Assembly (NCBI RefSeq): GCF_007997035.1
Contig: NZ_VOSS01000025.1
Coordinates: 1 to 64,000 of the forward strand
Source: Ralstonia sp. TCR112
GTDB lineage: Bacteria > Pseudomonadota > Gammaproteobacteria > Burkholderiales > Burkholderiaceae
DNA length: 64,000 nt
Direction: 5' to 3'
The stretch's first letter is position 1, and every line of letters begins with the position of its first letter. Below the pieces are notes generated by a model, which saw only the letters and a program-made list of their open reading frames with translations, searched no databases and was not told the origin of the DNA. A program made the translations under genes and the position numbers. Positions 38,209-47,532 of this stretch are shown here, piece by piece.

Positions 38209-38859
38209 TCAGTTTTTCGTGCCGAACAGACGATCGCCCGCGTCGCCCAGGCCCGGGATGATGTAGGCGTTTTCATCCAGGTGCGAATCGAGCGATGCCA
38301 CGAACAGCTTCACGCCCGGATGCGCCTGCTGGAACACCTCCACGCCTTCGGGCGCCGCCACGAGCGCCAGGAAGAGGATGTTCTCGTCGAGCACGCCGCG
38401 CTTCTTCATCACGTCGACCGCGTGGACGGCCGAGTAACCGGTGGCGACCATCGGATCGCACAGGATGAAGGTGCGGTCTTCCAGGTCGGGCAGCCGCACG
38501 AGGTATTCCACCGGGCGGTGTTGGTCATCGCGGTACACGCCGATATGGCCGATGCGCGCCGACGGAATCAGCTCCACCAGCCCGTCGCTCATGCCCACGC
38601 CTGCGCGCAGCACCGGCACCACGGCCAGCTTGCGACCCGCGATGACGGGCGCTTCCATCGGGCCCATCGGCGTGTCGATGTGGCGGCTGGTCAGCGGCAG
38701 GTTGCGCGTGATCTCGTAGCCCATCAGCAGCGTGATCTCACGCAGCAGCTCGCGGAACGTGCGCGTGGACGTGTCCTTGTCGCGCATGTGCGTGAGCTTG
38801 TGCTGGATCAGCGGGTGATTGAGGATGAACAGGTTCGGAAAGCGCGGATCTTGTTTCAT
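38209..38859 (-). CDS. upp: uracil phosphoribosyltransferase
   Basis: Upp converts uracil and PRPP to UMP in pyrimidine salvage. It has 216 residues. The PRPP-binding loop is in [18 protein letters not shown] near 132-149, and the uracil-binding end [17 protein letters not shown] is near 198-214. It lies 65 bp after the NCS1 permease gene on the same strand, so uptake and salvage of a pyrimidine base are probably co-expressed. Betaproteobacterial Upp proteins are usually activated by GTP and work as oligomers. Confidence 0.97.
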   Translation of the reverse strand: MKQDPRFPNLFILNHPLIQHKLTHMRDKDTSTRTFRELLREITLLMGYEITRNLPLTSRHIDTPMGPMEAPVIAGRKLAVVPVLRAGVGMSDGLVELIPSARIGHIGVYRDDQHRPVEYLVRLPDLEDRTFILCDPMVATGYSAVHAVDVMKKRGVLDENILFLALVAAPEGVEVFQQAHPGVKLFVASLDSHLDENAYIIPGLGDAGDRLFGTKN

Positions 38860-38924
38860 GGCGGCAAGGGATTCTCAGATGGGGCGCATTGTACCGGCGC
38901 ACCCCGTGTCGATTTTGGAAGCGC

Positions 38925-40403
38925 TCAGCGGCGGCCGCGCATGAGGAGCACATACACCACGGCGGAGATCGCGAGGCCCACGAACCACGCATACGTGTAC
39001 AGCGCTTCGAACACGCCCGGCACGCTGGCGACGAAACCGGCCTGCTTGAAGAAGCCCGGCAGATTGGGCAGCACACCGATGATGAGCGCGACGATGGCGC
39101 AGCCGTTCCAGCCGTTGCCGTAACCGTACGGGCCGTCTACGCGGAACAGTTCTCCGGTTTTGAGCACCGTGCGGCGCACCAGGAAGTAATCGACCATCAT
39201 GATGCCGGCCACCGGGCCCAGCAGCGCGCCGTAACCAACCAGCCACGTGAAGATGTAGCCCTTGGTGGTTTCCAGGATCTTCCACGGCATCATGGCCAGG
39301 CCGATGCCCGCCGTGATGTAGCCGCCGATGCGGAATGAGATGCGATGCGGCGCCAGGTTCGAGAAGTCATACGCCGGCGAGACCACATTGGCGGCGATGT
39401 TCGTCATGAGCGTGGCGGTAATCAGCGCCAGCAGCGCGACGATGACCGACGGGCCCGTCATCTTGCCGGCCAGCGTGACCGGATCCCAGATGGCCTGACC
39501 GTAGATGACCACCGTGGACGACGTGACCAGCACGGCCACCAGCGCCAGCAGCCCCATCGGCAGCGGCAGGCCGATCGCCTGCCCGACCAGCTGATCGCGC
39601 TGGCTGCGTGCAAAGCGGGTGAAGTCGGGAATGTTCAGCGCCAGCGTGGCCCAGTAGCCGACCATGGCGGTGAGCGACGGCCAGAAGAAGCCCCAGAACT
39701 CGCCGGCGCGCTTGCCGCCTGCAGAAAACGCCGACGGCGCCGACAGCATCGGGCCAAAGCCGCCCGCATGGACATACGCCCACCAGACCAGGCCCAGCGC
39801 GGCCAGGATCAGCAGCGGGGTCGCCAGTGCCTGGAAGCGCTTGATCGATTCGAGGCCCTTGGTGATCAGCCAGATGTGCAGCGCCCAGAACAGCAGGAAG
39901 CAGAATCCCTGGCCGGGGTTGATTCCCAGCCCCAGAATGTTGCTGCCGACCAGCATGTTGTCGGTGACGACGTTGAGGATCGTGTAGATCGCCTGGCTGC
40001 CGAGCCACGTCTGGATGCCGAACCAGCCGCACGCCACGATGGCCCGCAGAATGGCCGGCAACTGCGCGCCGCGCACGCCGAACGACGCCCGCACCAGCAC
40101 AGGAAAGGGAATGCCGTACTTGGTGCCAGCGTGGCCCACCAGCACCATCGGCACGAGCACGATCAGGTTGCCGAGGAACACCGTCAGCACCGCCTGCCAC
40201 CAGTTCATGCCCTCGCTCATCAGCCCCGAAGCCAGCATGTAGGCCGGCACCGACACCACCATCGACACCCACAGCGCGGCGTAATTGGTCGCCGTCCAGG
40301 TGCGGGCCGCGGGCGGGGTGGGGTTGAGGTCTTCGTTCCAGAGGGTCGGGTCGGGTGCCCCGGCGGCATCCGCGGAGAAGGCGGAAGAGGTGGTTTGGCT
40401 CAT
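38925..40403 (-). CDS. NCS1 family nucleobase:cation symporter
   Basis: This 492-residue membrane protein has about twelve hydrophobic segments. Family features are LWNEDLNPTP and RTWTATNYAALWVSM near the N-terminus, and the NIPDFTRFARSQRDQ loop near residues 257-271. NCS1 proteins import uracil, cytosine, allantoin, hydantoin or purines with Na+ or H+. The upp gene follows directly, so uracil or a uracil precursor is the likely substrate. The 181-bp gap to the divergent DMT transporter holds the promoters. The substrate remains inference. Confidence 0.9.
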   Translation of the reverse strand: MSQTTSSAFSADAAGAPDPTLWNEDLNPTPPAARTWTATNYAALWVSMVVSVPAYMLASGLMSEGMNWWQAVLTVFLGNLIVLVPMVLVGHAGTKYGIPFPVLVRASFGVRGAQLPAILRAIVACGWFGIQTWLGSQAIYTILNVVTDNMLVGSNILGLGINPGQGFCFLLFWALHIWLITKGLESIKRFQALATPLLILAALGLVWWAYVHAGGFGPMLSAPSAFSAGGKRAGEFWGFFWPSLTAMVGYWATLALNIPDFTRFARSQRDQLVGQAIGLPLPMGLLALVAVLVTSSTVVIYGQAIWDPVTLAGKMTGPSVIVALLALITATLMTNIAANVVSPAYDFSNLAPHRISFRIGGYITAGIGLAMMPWKILETTKGYIFTWLVGYGALLGPVAGIMMVDYFLVRRTVLKTGELFRVDGPYGYGNGWNGCAIVALIIGVLPNLPGFFKQAGFVASVPGVFEALYTYAWFVGLAISAVVYVLLMRGRR

Positions 40404-40584
40404 GTCGATGTGGGATCCGTTGTCGTTGTAGATATTCGGAATGCAGGCGCGATTGTACGGCGCTCCCCGGCGTGCTCAAGCGAAAGCTGTGCCAAGTGCA
40501 GCGCACCCCGCGCCGGAACGTTTTGTTGAATTCCAATACAATCGACGACGCTCTCCAACGCCGCCGCCTCTCTCGCGCTTCGCT

Positions 40585-41499
40585 GTGACCACCGCGCCTT
40601 CCGCGTCCACCACCGCAAGAACCACCGACACCGGCGGGCTGCTGCTTGCCTCCGTGGGCGCCGTGCTGTTCTCCGCCAAGGCCATCGTCGCCAAGCTGAT
40701 GTATCGCTACCAGGTGGACGCCGTCATGGTCATCACCCTGCGCATGCTGCTGGCCGCGCCGCTGTTCATGGCGATGGGGTGGTGGCAGTCGCGCCGTGCG
40801 GAGCCCCTGACCGTGCCCGACCGCTGGCGCATCGTCGGCTTGGGGCTGATCGGCTATTACCTCTCCAGCTTCCTCGACTTCCTCGGACTGCAATACATCA
40901 CGGCGGGGCTGGAGCGGCTGATCCTCTTTCTGACGCCGTCGTTCGTGCTGCTGATCACGTCGACGGTATTCAAGCGGCGCATTACCGGCTTGCAGTGGGT
41001 GTCGCTGGCGCTGGCCTATGCCGGCATCGTGCTGGTCTTCGCGCACGACCTTGACCTGGGTGGCAACAACGTCTGGCTGGGCGGCGGGTTGGTGCTTGCC
41101 AGCGCCGTCAGCTACGGTATCTATCTGCTGGCCAGCGGTGAGCTGGTCAAGCGCGTGGGTTCGATGCGGCTCGTCGCCTATGCAATGTGCGTGTCGACCG
41201 CAGCCTGTATCGTCCAGTTTCTGGTGCTGCGGCCGGTGTCGGCGCTGGTGTTGCCCTGGCAGGTGTATGGGCTGTCGGCCATCAACTCGGTGTTCTGTAC
41301 GGTGGCGCCGGTCACGATGACGATGATGGCGGTGGCGCGCGTGGGTGCGCCGGTGGCGTCGCAGGCGGGCATGATCGGCCCGGTGTCGACGCTGCTGCTG
41401 GGCTGGTGGCTGCTGGGCGAGCCGATCACGATTTGGCAGATTGCCGGCAGCGCGCTGGTGCTTGCCGGTATGGCGCTGCTGTCACGCCGTCGCGGCTGA
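40585..41499 (+). CDS. EamA/DMT family transporter
   Basis: This encodes 304 residues from the GTG at 40585; the open frame to 40441 adds a Pro/Arg-rich stretch with no similarity. Ten membrane segments form two EamA repeats (about 15-145 and 160-300). The second starts at LGGGLVLASAVSYGIYLLASGE, with a conserved late PVSTLLLGWWLLGEPIT. Drug/metabolite transporters of this type export amino acids, nucleosides or other metabolites across the inner membrane. It is divergent from the nucleobase permease and followed 50 bp later by the SDR gene. The substrate is unknown. Confidence 0.85.
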   Translation: MTTAPSASTTARTTDTGGLLLASVGAVLFSAKAIVAKLMYRYQVDAVMVITLRMLLAAPLFMAMGWWQSRRAEPLTVPDRWRIVGLGLIGYYLSSFLDFLGLQYITAGLERLILFLTPSFVLLITSTVFKRRITGLQWVSLALAYAGIVLVFAHDLDLGGNNVWLGGGLVLASAVSYGIYLLASGELVKRVGSMRLVAYAMCVSTAACIVQFLVLRPVSALVLPWQVYGLSAINSVFCTVAPVTMTMMAVARVGAPVASQAGMIGPVSTLLLGWWLLGEPITIWQIAGSALVLAGMALLSRRRG

Positions 41500-41549
41500 C
41501 GGGCGGCCGATCGAAATAATCCAAATAACAATCACAAGGAGTCAGACAG

Positions 41550-42341
41550 ATGGACTTGGGCCTGAAAGGCAAGCGTGCCCTGGTGTGCGGCGCAAGCAAG
41601 GGATTGGGCTTTGCGTGCGCCGACGCGCTGGCTGCCGAAGGCGTGGACGTGGTGATTGTCGCGCGCGGTGCCGAAGCGTTGTCGGCAGCGGCCGAGCGCA
41701 TCCGCACGGCGCATGGCGTGCGCGTGGAAGCCGTGGCGACCGACATCACCACGCCGGAAGGCCGCGCCGAAGCGCTGCTCGCGTGCGAGCGCCTGGGCGG
41801 CTCGCCCGACATCCTCATCAACAATGCAGGCGGCCCGCCGCCGGGCAACTTCCGCGATTGGGATCGCGACGCATGGAATGCCGCGCTCAACGCCAACATG
41901 CTCACGCCCATCGACCTCATCAAAGCCACCGTCGACAAGATGATCGAGCGCCGCTGGGGCCGCATCGTCAATATCACCAGCGGTGCGGTCAAGGCGCCGA
42001 TCGACGTGCTGGGTTTGTCCAACGGCGCGCGCTCCGGACTGACCGGCTTCGTGGCCGGCCTGGCCCGTGAAGTCGCCAAGCACGGCGTGACCATCAACAA
42101 TCTGCTGCCGGGCCAGTTCGAGACCGACCGCCTGACCAAGACGCTGGAAGCGGGCGCCAAGGCGGCCGGCATCAGCGCAGAAGAGAATTTCGACCGCAAG
42201 CGGCAGGGCAATCCGGCCCGACGCTTCGGCCAACCTGCCGAATTTGGCGCCGTGTGTGCCTTCCTGTGCAGCCAGCACGCCGGCTACCTGAATGCCCAAA
42301 ACATCCTGCTGGATGGCGGCAGCTTCCCTGGCACCTTTTAA
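41550..42341 (+). CDS. SDR family protein with altered catalytic residues
   Basis: This encodes 263 residues with a Rossmann fold. The cofactor loop GASKGLG (14-20), NNAG (91-94) and the catalytic-type Ser in NITSG (S144) are all present. The usual Tyr at +13 and Lys at +17 from that Ser are Ser157 and Arg161 (LSNGAR), so the standard YxxxK dyad is missing. It resembles the BKR-like atypical SDR group, where the residues are also lost. It may bind NAD(P) without normal reductase activity or use other residues. It has an aaggag site before the ATG and lies between a DMT transporter gene and mgsA. The physiological role is unknown. Confidence 0.85.
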   Translation: MDLGLKGKRALVCGASKGLGFACADALAAEGVDVVIVARGAEALSAAAERIRTAHGVRVEAVATDITTPEGRAEALLACERLGGSPDILINNAGGPPPGNFRDWDRDAWNAALNANMLTPIDLIKATVDKMIERRWGRIVNITSGAVKAPIDVLGLSNGARSGLTGFVAGLAREVAKHGVTINNLLPGQFETDRLTKTLEAGAKAAGISAEENFDRKRQGNPARRFGQPAEFGAVCAFLCSQHAGYLNAQNILLDGGSFPGTF

Positions 42342-42351
42342 GCCAATCACC

Positions 42352-42783
42352 ATGACGACCCTTACGCCCGAAAGCGCAGTCCGCAAACGCCGCGTCGCCC
42401 TGATCGCACACGACCACAAGAAAGACGACATGGTCGCTTTCGCACAAACGCACCAGGCCTTCCTGTCGCAATGCGACCTGCTGGCGACCGGCACCACCGG
42501 CGGCCGCCTGGAGAAGGAAGTCGGCCTGACCGTGCAGCGCATGCTGTCCGGCCCGTGGGGCGGCGACCTGCAGATTGGCGCGCAACTGGCCGAAGGCCGT
42601 GTCGACGCCGTCATCTTCCTGCGCGACCCGATGACGCCGCAGCCGCACGAACCCGACATCAACGCGCTGGTCCGTGCCTGCGACGTCCACAACATTCCCT
42701 GCGCCACCAACCTCGCAACCGCCGACCTGGTGATGTCGGCCCTGCAACGGGTGGCGCCCGATCCGAAGGAGATCCACGCATGA
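42352..42783 (+). CDS. mgsA: methylglyoxal synthase
   Basis: MgsA converts dihydroxyacetone phosphate to methylglyoxal and phosphate, a bypass of lower glycolysis used under phosphate limitation or sugar-phosphate stress. It has 143 residues from the ATG at 42352. The family pattern is complete: [49 protein letters not shown] with the catalytic Asp, and [13 protein letters not shown] near the end. The stop overlaps the start of the quinone oxidoreductase gene (ATGA), so the two are coupled. The reductase may help detoxify the aldehyde; that link is inference. Confidence 0.95.
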   Translation: MTTLTPESAVRKRRVALIAHDHKKDDMVAFAQTHQAFLSQCDLLATGTTGGRLEKEVGLTVQRMLSGPWGGDLQIGAQLAEGRVDAVIFLRDPMTPQPHEPDINALVRACDVHNIPCATNLATADLVMSALQRVAPDPKEIHA

Positions 42784-43760
42784 CACAAGCGAAAGCCATC
42801 CGCATCTTCGAGACCGGCGGTCCGGAAGTAATGCAGTACGTCGATGTCGACGTGCCCGCGCCCGGCCCCGGCGAGGCCACCATCAAGCAGCACGCCATCG
42901 GCCTGAACTACATCGACGTCTATTTCCGCACCGGGCTGTATCCGCAGCCGCTGCCCGGCGGCATCGGCATGGAAGCCTCAGGGGTGGTGGGAGCCGTGGG
43001 CGAGGGCGTGACGCACGTCAAGCCCGGCGACCGCGTCGCCTATGCCGGCCGCCCGACCGGCGCCTACGCTGCGGTGCGCACGATGCCGGCCGACATTCTC
43101 GTGCGCCTGCCGGATGCGATCGACTTTGAAACCGGCGCAGCGATGATGCTGCAGGGCATGACCGCGCAATACCTGATCCGCGACAGCTACCGCGTGCAGC
43201 CCGGCGATACGGTGCTGTTTCACGCAGCCGCTGGCGGGGTGGGTTTGATTGCGTGCCAGTGGCTGAAGGCGCTTGGCGCCACGGTGATCGGCACCGTTGG
43301 CAGCGATGCCAAGGCTGAACTTGCCCGCGCGCACGGCTGCGATCACACCATCGTCTACACGCGCGAGAACTTCACTGAACGCGTGCGCGAAATCACGGGC
43401 GGCAAGGGCGTGCCGGTGGTCTACGACGGCATTGGCAAAGACACGTTCACGGGCTCGCTGGATTGCCTCGCGCCGCGAGGGATGATGGTCACGTACGGCA
43501 ACGCATCGGGCCCCGTGCCGCCGGTTGACCTCAGCGTGCTGAGCGCAAAAGGCTCGCTCAAGATCACACGACCGACGCTGATGACCTACACGGCACGGCG
43601 CGAGCTGCTGGAGCCGATGGCGGCAGAGTTGTTCGATGTGGTGAGCAGCGGCAAGGTGAAGATCGAGATTCACCAACGCTACGATCTGCAGAACGCGGCG
43701 CAGGCGCACCGCGATCTGGAAGCGCGCAAGACGACCGGGTCGACGATCCTCTTGCCGTAA
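42780..43760 (+). CDS. qor: quinone oxidoreductase (zeta-crystallin type MDR)
   Basis: This encodes 326 residues from the ATG at 42780, overlapping the mgsA stop. It is a zinc-free medium-chain reductase. The signature [15 protein letters not shown] is near residues 40-54, the NADPH-binding [12 protein letters not shown] near 148-159, and the C-terminal half ends in the usual [15 protein letters not shown]. Qor enzymes reduce quinones one electron at a time and some reduce reactive enals. It sits in a possible four-gene run (transporter, SDR, mgsA, qor). It ends 9 bp before the convergent YkvA-family gene. Confidence 0.93.
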   Translation: MTQAKAIRIFETGGPEVMQYVDVDVPAPGPGEATIKQHAIGLNYIDVYFRTGLYPQPLPGGIGMEASGVVGAVGEGVTHVKPGDRVAYAGRPTGAYAAVRTMPADILVRLPDAIDFETGAAMMLQGMTAQYLIRDSYRVQPGDTVLFHAAAGGVGLIACQWLKALGATVIGTVGSDAKAELARAHGCDHTIVYTRENFTERVREITGGKGVPVVYDGIGKDTFTGSLDCLAPRGMMVTYGNASGPVPPVDLSVLSAKGSLKITRPTLMTYTARRELLEPMAAELFDVVSSGKVKIEIHQRYDLQNAAQAHRDLEARKTTGSTILLP

Positions 43761-43769
43761 GTTAAGACG

Positions 43770-44066
43770 TTACCGCCCGGAGGGCTTCACACGCCGGGCG
43801 GCAGCAAAGCGCGCATCCTCGCGCACGCGGTCGGGCAGGCCGCGCAGCAGCATGTGCAGCGCAAACGGCACCAGCACAATGTCGTCCACCCAGCCGATCA
43901 CCGGGATGACATCCGGAATCAGATCGACCGGAGAAACCACATACCCCACCAGCAGCAGCGCAGCCGGCGCAAGCCACCACGGCTTGTCGGGATGGCGCAG
44001 CGCAAACCACAGCAGGCGCACGTCGTTGCGCACCACGCTCCACAGGCGGAAAAGTCGTCCGAACAT
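43770..44066 (-). CDS. YkvA family (DUF1232) membrane protein
   Basis: This encodes 98 residues. The DUF1232 core is plain in the middle (AALLLVGYVVSPVDLIPDVIPV near residues 34-56, followed by GWVDDIVLVPFALHML). Two hydrophobic segments give a small inner membrane protein with basic ends. No biochemical function is established for the family. It is convergent with qor, 9 bp away, and has about 200 bp upstream with a double hairpin that closes the BMP operon. Confidence 0.88.
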   Translation of the reverse strand: MFGRLFRLWSVVRNDVRLLWFALRHPDKPWWLAPAALLLVGYVVSPVDLIPDVIPVIGWVDDIVLVPFALHMLLRGLPDRVREDARFAAARRVKPSGR

Positions 44067-44177
44067 CGTGGGCTCCTTGATGAAAAGCCGGCGTCACATC
44101 AGAACCTTTGGCCGGCAAACCATCGTATCAGCTTGGGGAAACGGCCCGGTTTTCAAGGTGGGGCCCGATCGTCCATG

Positions 44178-44242
44178 AAAAAAGCCGGCCCTCTTGCGAG
44201 GTGCCGGCTTTTTGCCGCTACGGACCTGTTCAAGGTCCGTAG
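44178..44242. terminator. double hairpin terminator after the BMP operon
   Basis: The stem aaaaagccggc/gccggcttttt (44179-44213), with an inner cctc/gagg extension, has A and T runs on both sides and works as a terminator in either direction. A second perfect 10-bp stem ctacggacct/aggtccgtag with a 5-base loop follows at 44218-44242, next to the end of the BMP protein gene. Confidence 0.8.
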
Positions 44243-44265
44243 CGTGCAGTAGGACCGTGGGCAGG

Positions 44266-45423
44266 TTAGCCCGGAATCTTGCCTTCCACGCCTTCCACGT
44301 AGAACTTGATGCCGTGCAGGAAGCCGTCGTCGGCGACCTTGTCGGCGGGCAGGACTTCCTTGCCGGTGTTGTCCTTGAGCGGACCCTTCCAGATCGGTGC
44401 GGAGCCGTCGACGATGCCCTTCTTGCGGGTTTCGATCAGCGTCTTCACGTCTTCCGGCACCACGGCGTTGTAGGCGCCCAGGTCGATCGCGCCTTCCTTC
44501 AGGCCCCACCACACGGTTTCCGGCTTCCACTTGTTTTCAAGCACGTCGCCGATGACCTTGGTGTAGTACACACCCCATTTGTTGATCGAGGCCGCCAGGT
44601 GGGCCTTCTCGCCAAACTTGGTCATGTCGCTGTCCCAGCCGATGGCGTAGACGCCTTTCTCCTGCGCGGTCTGCACCACGGCAGCGGAGTCCGTGTTCTG
44701 CATCAGCACGTCGACGCCTTGGCCGATGAGGGTGGTGGCAGCTTCGCGCTCCTTGCCCGGATCGAACCACTTGTTGACCCACACCACGCGCGTGGTGGCC
44801 TTCGGGTTGACGCTGCGCGCGCCCAGCGTGAACGAATCGATGTTGCGGATCACCTCGGGGATGGGCACCGAACCCACCACGCCGAGCTTGCCCGACTTGC
44901 TCATCTTGCCGGCCACCACGCCCGCGAGGTACGCGCCTTCATACGTGCGCACGTCGTACTGGCCGAGGTTGTCCGCAGTCTTGAAACCGGTGGCGTGTTC
45001 GAACTTCACGTCCGGGAATTCCTTGGCGACCTTGAGCATCGACTCCATGAAACCAAAGCTCGTGCCGAAGATGACCTTGTTGCCTTGCGTGGCCAGGTCG
45101 CGGAACACGCGCTCGGCATCCGCAGCGCTTTCGGGCACGCTCTCGACGAAGCTCGTCTTCACCTTGTCGCCGAACTTGGCTTCGACTTCCTTGCGGCCGT
45201 CGTCGTGGGCGTGGGTCCAGCCCGCGTCGCCCACCGGGCCGACGTAGACGAACGCGATCTTCAGCGGCTCATTGGCCGGAGCCGGTGCGGCAGCGGCCGG
45301 GGCCGATGACGCTGCTGGCGCGGCATTGCCGCCAGCGTTGTCGTTGGATTTGCCGCAACCCCAGAGGGTCAGGGCAGCGCCAGCGGCCAGGGCGGCCAGC
45401 GTGATCCTGCGGGTAACGTTCAT
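44266..45423 (-). CDS. BMP family lipoprotein, ABC transporter substrate-binding (nucleoside type)
   Basis: This encodes 385 residues from the ATG at 45423, with aggag 7 nt upstream. The signal peptide ends in a lipobox LWGC with Cys23, so it is a lipoprotein. An Ala/Pro-rich linker follows (about 25-52), then the PnrA/BMP binding fold (LKIAFVYVGPVGDAGWTHAH). Relatives bind purine nucleosides. Two permease genes and a double ATPase gene follow the type of this system in the order ATPase, permease, permease, BMP on the minus strand, so the transporter is complete. A strong terminator lies after it. Guanosine, inosine or a related compound is the expected ligand by family. Confidence 0.93.
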   Translation of the reverse strand: MNVTRRITLAALAAGAALTLWGCGKSNDNAGGNAAPAASSAPAAAAPAPANEPLKIAFVYVGPVGDAGWTHAHDDGRKEVEAKFGDKVKTSFVESVPESAADAERVFRDLATQGNKVIFGTSFGFMESMLKVAKEFPDVKFEHATGFKTADNLGQYDVRTYEGAYLAGVVAGKMSKSGKLGVVGSVPIPEVIRNIDSFTLGARSVNPKATTRVVWVNKWFDPGKEREAATTLIGQGVDVLMQNTDSAAVVQTAQEKGVYAIGWDSDMTKFGEKAHLAASINKWGVYYTKVIGDVLENKWKPETVWWGLKEGAIDLGAYNAVVPEDVKTLIETRKKGIVDGSAPIWKGPLKDNTGKEVLPADKVADDGFLHGIKFYVEGVEGKIPG

Positions 45424-45500
45424 CGATTTCTCCTGTTGTGTGGCTCGTTGACTGTGTTGAAGCAAACAAAAAACGGAATGCAGAAAGCTTGGGCCGCAGT

Positions 45501-46421
45501 TTAGGCAGAACCAGGGCGGAACGGTTTGCCGAGCGACGCCGGCATGTTCAGGCGGATCCAATCCGGATTGCGCGAGATGATGGCCAGCACGACGATCGTG
45601 GCCGCAAACGGCGCCATCGACAGAATCTGCGACGGCACCGACACGCCCATCCCCTGCAGGTGGAATTGCAGGATCGTCACCCCGCCGAACAGCAGCGCAC
45701 CGAACAGGATGCGCAGCGGGCGCCAGGTGGCAAAGGTGGTCAGTGCAAGGGCAATCCAGCCCCGGCCGGCGACCATGTTCTCCACCCACATCGGCGTGTA
45801 GACCAGCGACAGGTATGCGCCCGCCAGCCCGCAGCATGCGCCGCCAAACAACAGCGCGCCAAAGCGGACGGTGCGTACCGGATAGCCGAGCGCATGCGCC
45901 GACTCCGGCGATTCCCCAATCGCGCGCAGCGTCAGGCCCGCACGCGTCTTGAACAGGAACCACCCAATCGCGGCGCACAGCAGCAGGCTGAAATAGACCA
46001 TCCAGTGGTGCGCGAAGAGGGCGGGGCCGACAAACGGAATCGACTCCAGCCCCGGGATGCCGTGTGCCTGCGCCGGCAGCGACATGCCGACAAAGCGCTG
46101 CCCCATGAAGGCGGACAGCCCCGTGCCGAAGATCGACAGGGCCAGGCCCGTGGCGACCTGGTTGGTGACGAGCACCAGCGCGAGCCAGGCGAAGAGGGCG
46201 GCCATCACCATGCCGGCAATCGCGCCGGCAGCGAAACCCAGCAGCGGAATCTGCGTCTGGTAGCCGACCATGAAGCCGACCACGGCGGCGACCAGCATCA
46301 TCCCTTCGGCGCCGAGGTTGAGCACACCGGAGCGCTCGTTCATCAAGAGGCCCAGGGCGGCCAGCAACAACGGGGTGCCGGCGTTGATCGACGCGGCGAT
46401 CAGAGGAGCGAGACTTTCCAT
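45501..46421 (-). CDS. BMP-type ABC transporter permease 2
   Basis: This encodes 306 residues from the ATG at 46421; the longer frame overlaps the other permease gene and adds unrelated residues. It has eight to ten membrane segments and the features of the BPD_transp_2 permease group used by sugar and nucleoside BMP systems (NAGTPLLLAALGLLMNERSG, LNLGAEGMMLVAA near 34-46). It pairs with the permease encoded just upstream (1-bp gap) to form the channel. The BMP lipoprotein gene follows after 77 bp. Confidence 0.92.
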   Translation of the reverse strand: MESLAPLIAASINAGTPLLLAALGLLMNERSGVLNLGAEGMMLVAAVVGFMVGYQTQIPLLGFAAGAIAGMVMAALFAWLALVLVTNQVATGLALSIFGTGLSAFMGQRFVGMSLPAQAHGIPGLESIPFVGPALFAHHWMVYFSLLLCAAIGWFLFKTRAGLTLRAIGESPESAHALGYPVRTVRFGALLFGGACCGLAGAYLSLVYTPMWVENMVAGRGWIALALTTFATWRPLRILFGALLFGGVTILQFHLQGMGVSVPSQILSMAPFAATIVVLAIISRNPDWIRLNMPASLGKPFRPGSA

Positions 46422-46422
46422 A

Positions 46423-47532
46423 TCAGTGGTGCGCGCGCCAGCGCAGGCGGTATTCGATGAGCGTGTCGCAGGCGAGCAGGAAGAACAGCAGCATCCCCTG
46501 GAACACTCCGGTAATGGCCGACGGCAGGCCCAGGCGCGATTGCGCAAGCTCGCCGCCGATGTAGAACAGCGACATCACGATCGCGCCCAGCACGGTGCCC
46601 ACCGGATTCAGGCGCCCGACGAACGCCACCACGATTGCGGCAAAGCCGTAGCCGGGGGAAATGGATGGCAGCAGCTGCCCGATCGGCCCGGTGACTTCGA
46701 AGGCGCCGGCAATGCCTGCGAGGCCGCCCGATACCAGCAGCGCCGTCCACAGCGCCGCACGCGACGAGAAGCCCGCATAGCGCGCGGCCTGCGGTGCCAG
46801 GCCGCCAACTTGAAGGCGATAGCCCGCAAAGCTGCGGAAGACGAACAACGTCATCGCCGCCGTCATCACGAGCATGAAAAGGAAGCCGACGTGCAGGCGT
46901 GTGCCGGCCACGAGCGTCGGCAGAACGAACGCGCTGTCGAACACGATCGATTGCGGGAAGTTCATGCCGTTCGGGTCTTTCAACGGCCCGTTGACCACGT
47001 ACAGCAGCAGCAATTGCGCGATGTACGTGAGCATGAGCGAGACGAGGATCTCGTTGGCATGAAAGCGATCGCGCAGCAGCGCAGTGATCGCTGCCCAGAG
47101 CGCGCCGCCGATCAGGCCGGCAATGATGGCCAGCACCAGCGCAAAGCCGCCGGGAATAGCGGGCGTCGGCGTATCGAAGTAGATGATCGTGGCCGCTGCA
47201 AAGATGCCGCCCACGATGAGCTGCCCCTCCGCGCCGATGTTCCACACATTGGCGCGATAGCACACCGACAGGCCCAGCGCGCACAGCACCAGCGGTACGG
47301 TCTTGAGCAGCACTTCACCGATCGCCCGCTTGCTGACGAGCGGTTCGACCAGGAACACGCGCAGGCCCGCCACCGGATCCTTGCCCAGCAGCGCGAACAG
47401 CAGCAGGCCGAACACCATCGTCAGCACCAGCGCGATGAGCGGCGAGGCATAAGCCATGGTGCGCGACGGAATGGCGCGCAGCTCGAGCGAAACCGGCAGC
47501 GTCAGGCGGCTGCCATGCATGACGTCAGCCAT
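46423..47532 (-). CDS. BMP-type ABC transporter permease 1
   Basis: This encodes 369 residues with about ten hydrophobic segments. The BPD_transp_2 core includes YRANVWNIGAEGQLIVGG near 93-110 and SISPGYGFAAIVVAFVGRL near 290-308. It overlaps the ATPase gene by 8 bases and is followed after 1 bp by the second permease gene, so the three are tightly coupled. Together with the ATPase and the BMP lipoprotein it makes an importer of the nucleoside type. Confidence 0.92.
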   Translation of the reverse strand: MADVMHGSRLTLPVSLELRAIPSRTMAYASPLIALVLTMVFGLLLFALLGKDPVAGLRVFLVEPLVSKRAIGEVLLKTVPLVLCALGLSVCYRANVWNIGAEGQLIVGGIFAAATIIYFDTPTPAIPGGFALVLAIIAGLIGGALWAAITALLRDRFHANEILVSLMLTYIAQLLLLYVVNGPLKDPNGMNFPQSIVFDSAFVLPTLVAGTRLHVGFLFMLVMTAAMTLFVFRSFAGYRLQVGGLAPQAARYAGFSSRAALWTALLVSGGLAGIAGAFEVTGPIGQLLPSISPGYGFAAIVVAFVGRLNPVGTVLGAIVMSLFYIGGELAQSRLGLPSAITGVFQGMLLFFLLACDTLIEYRLRWRAHH

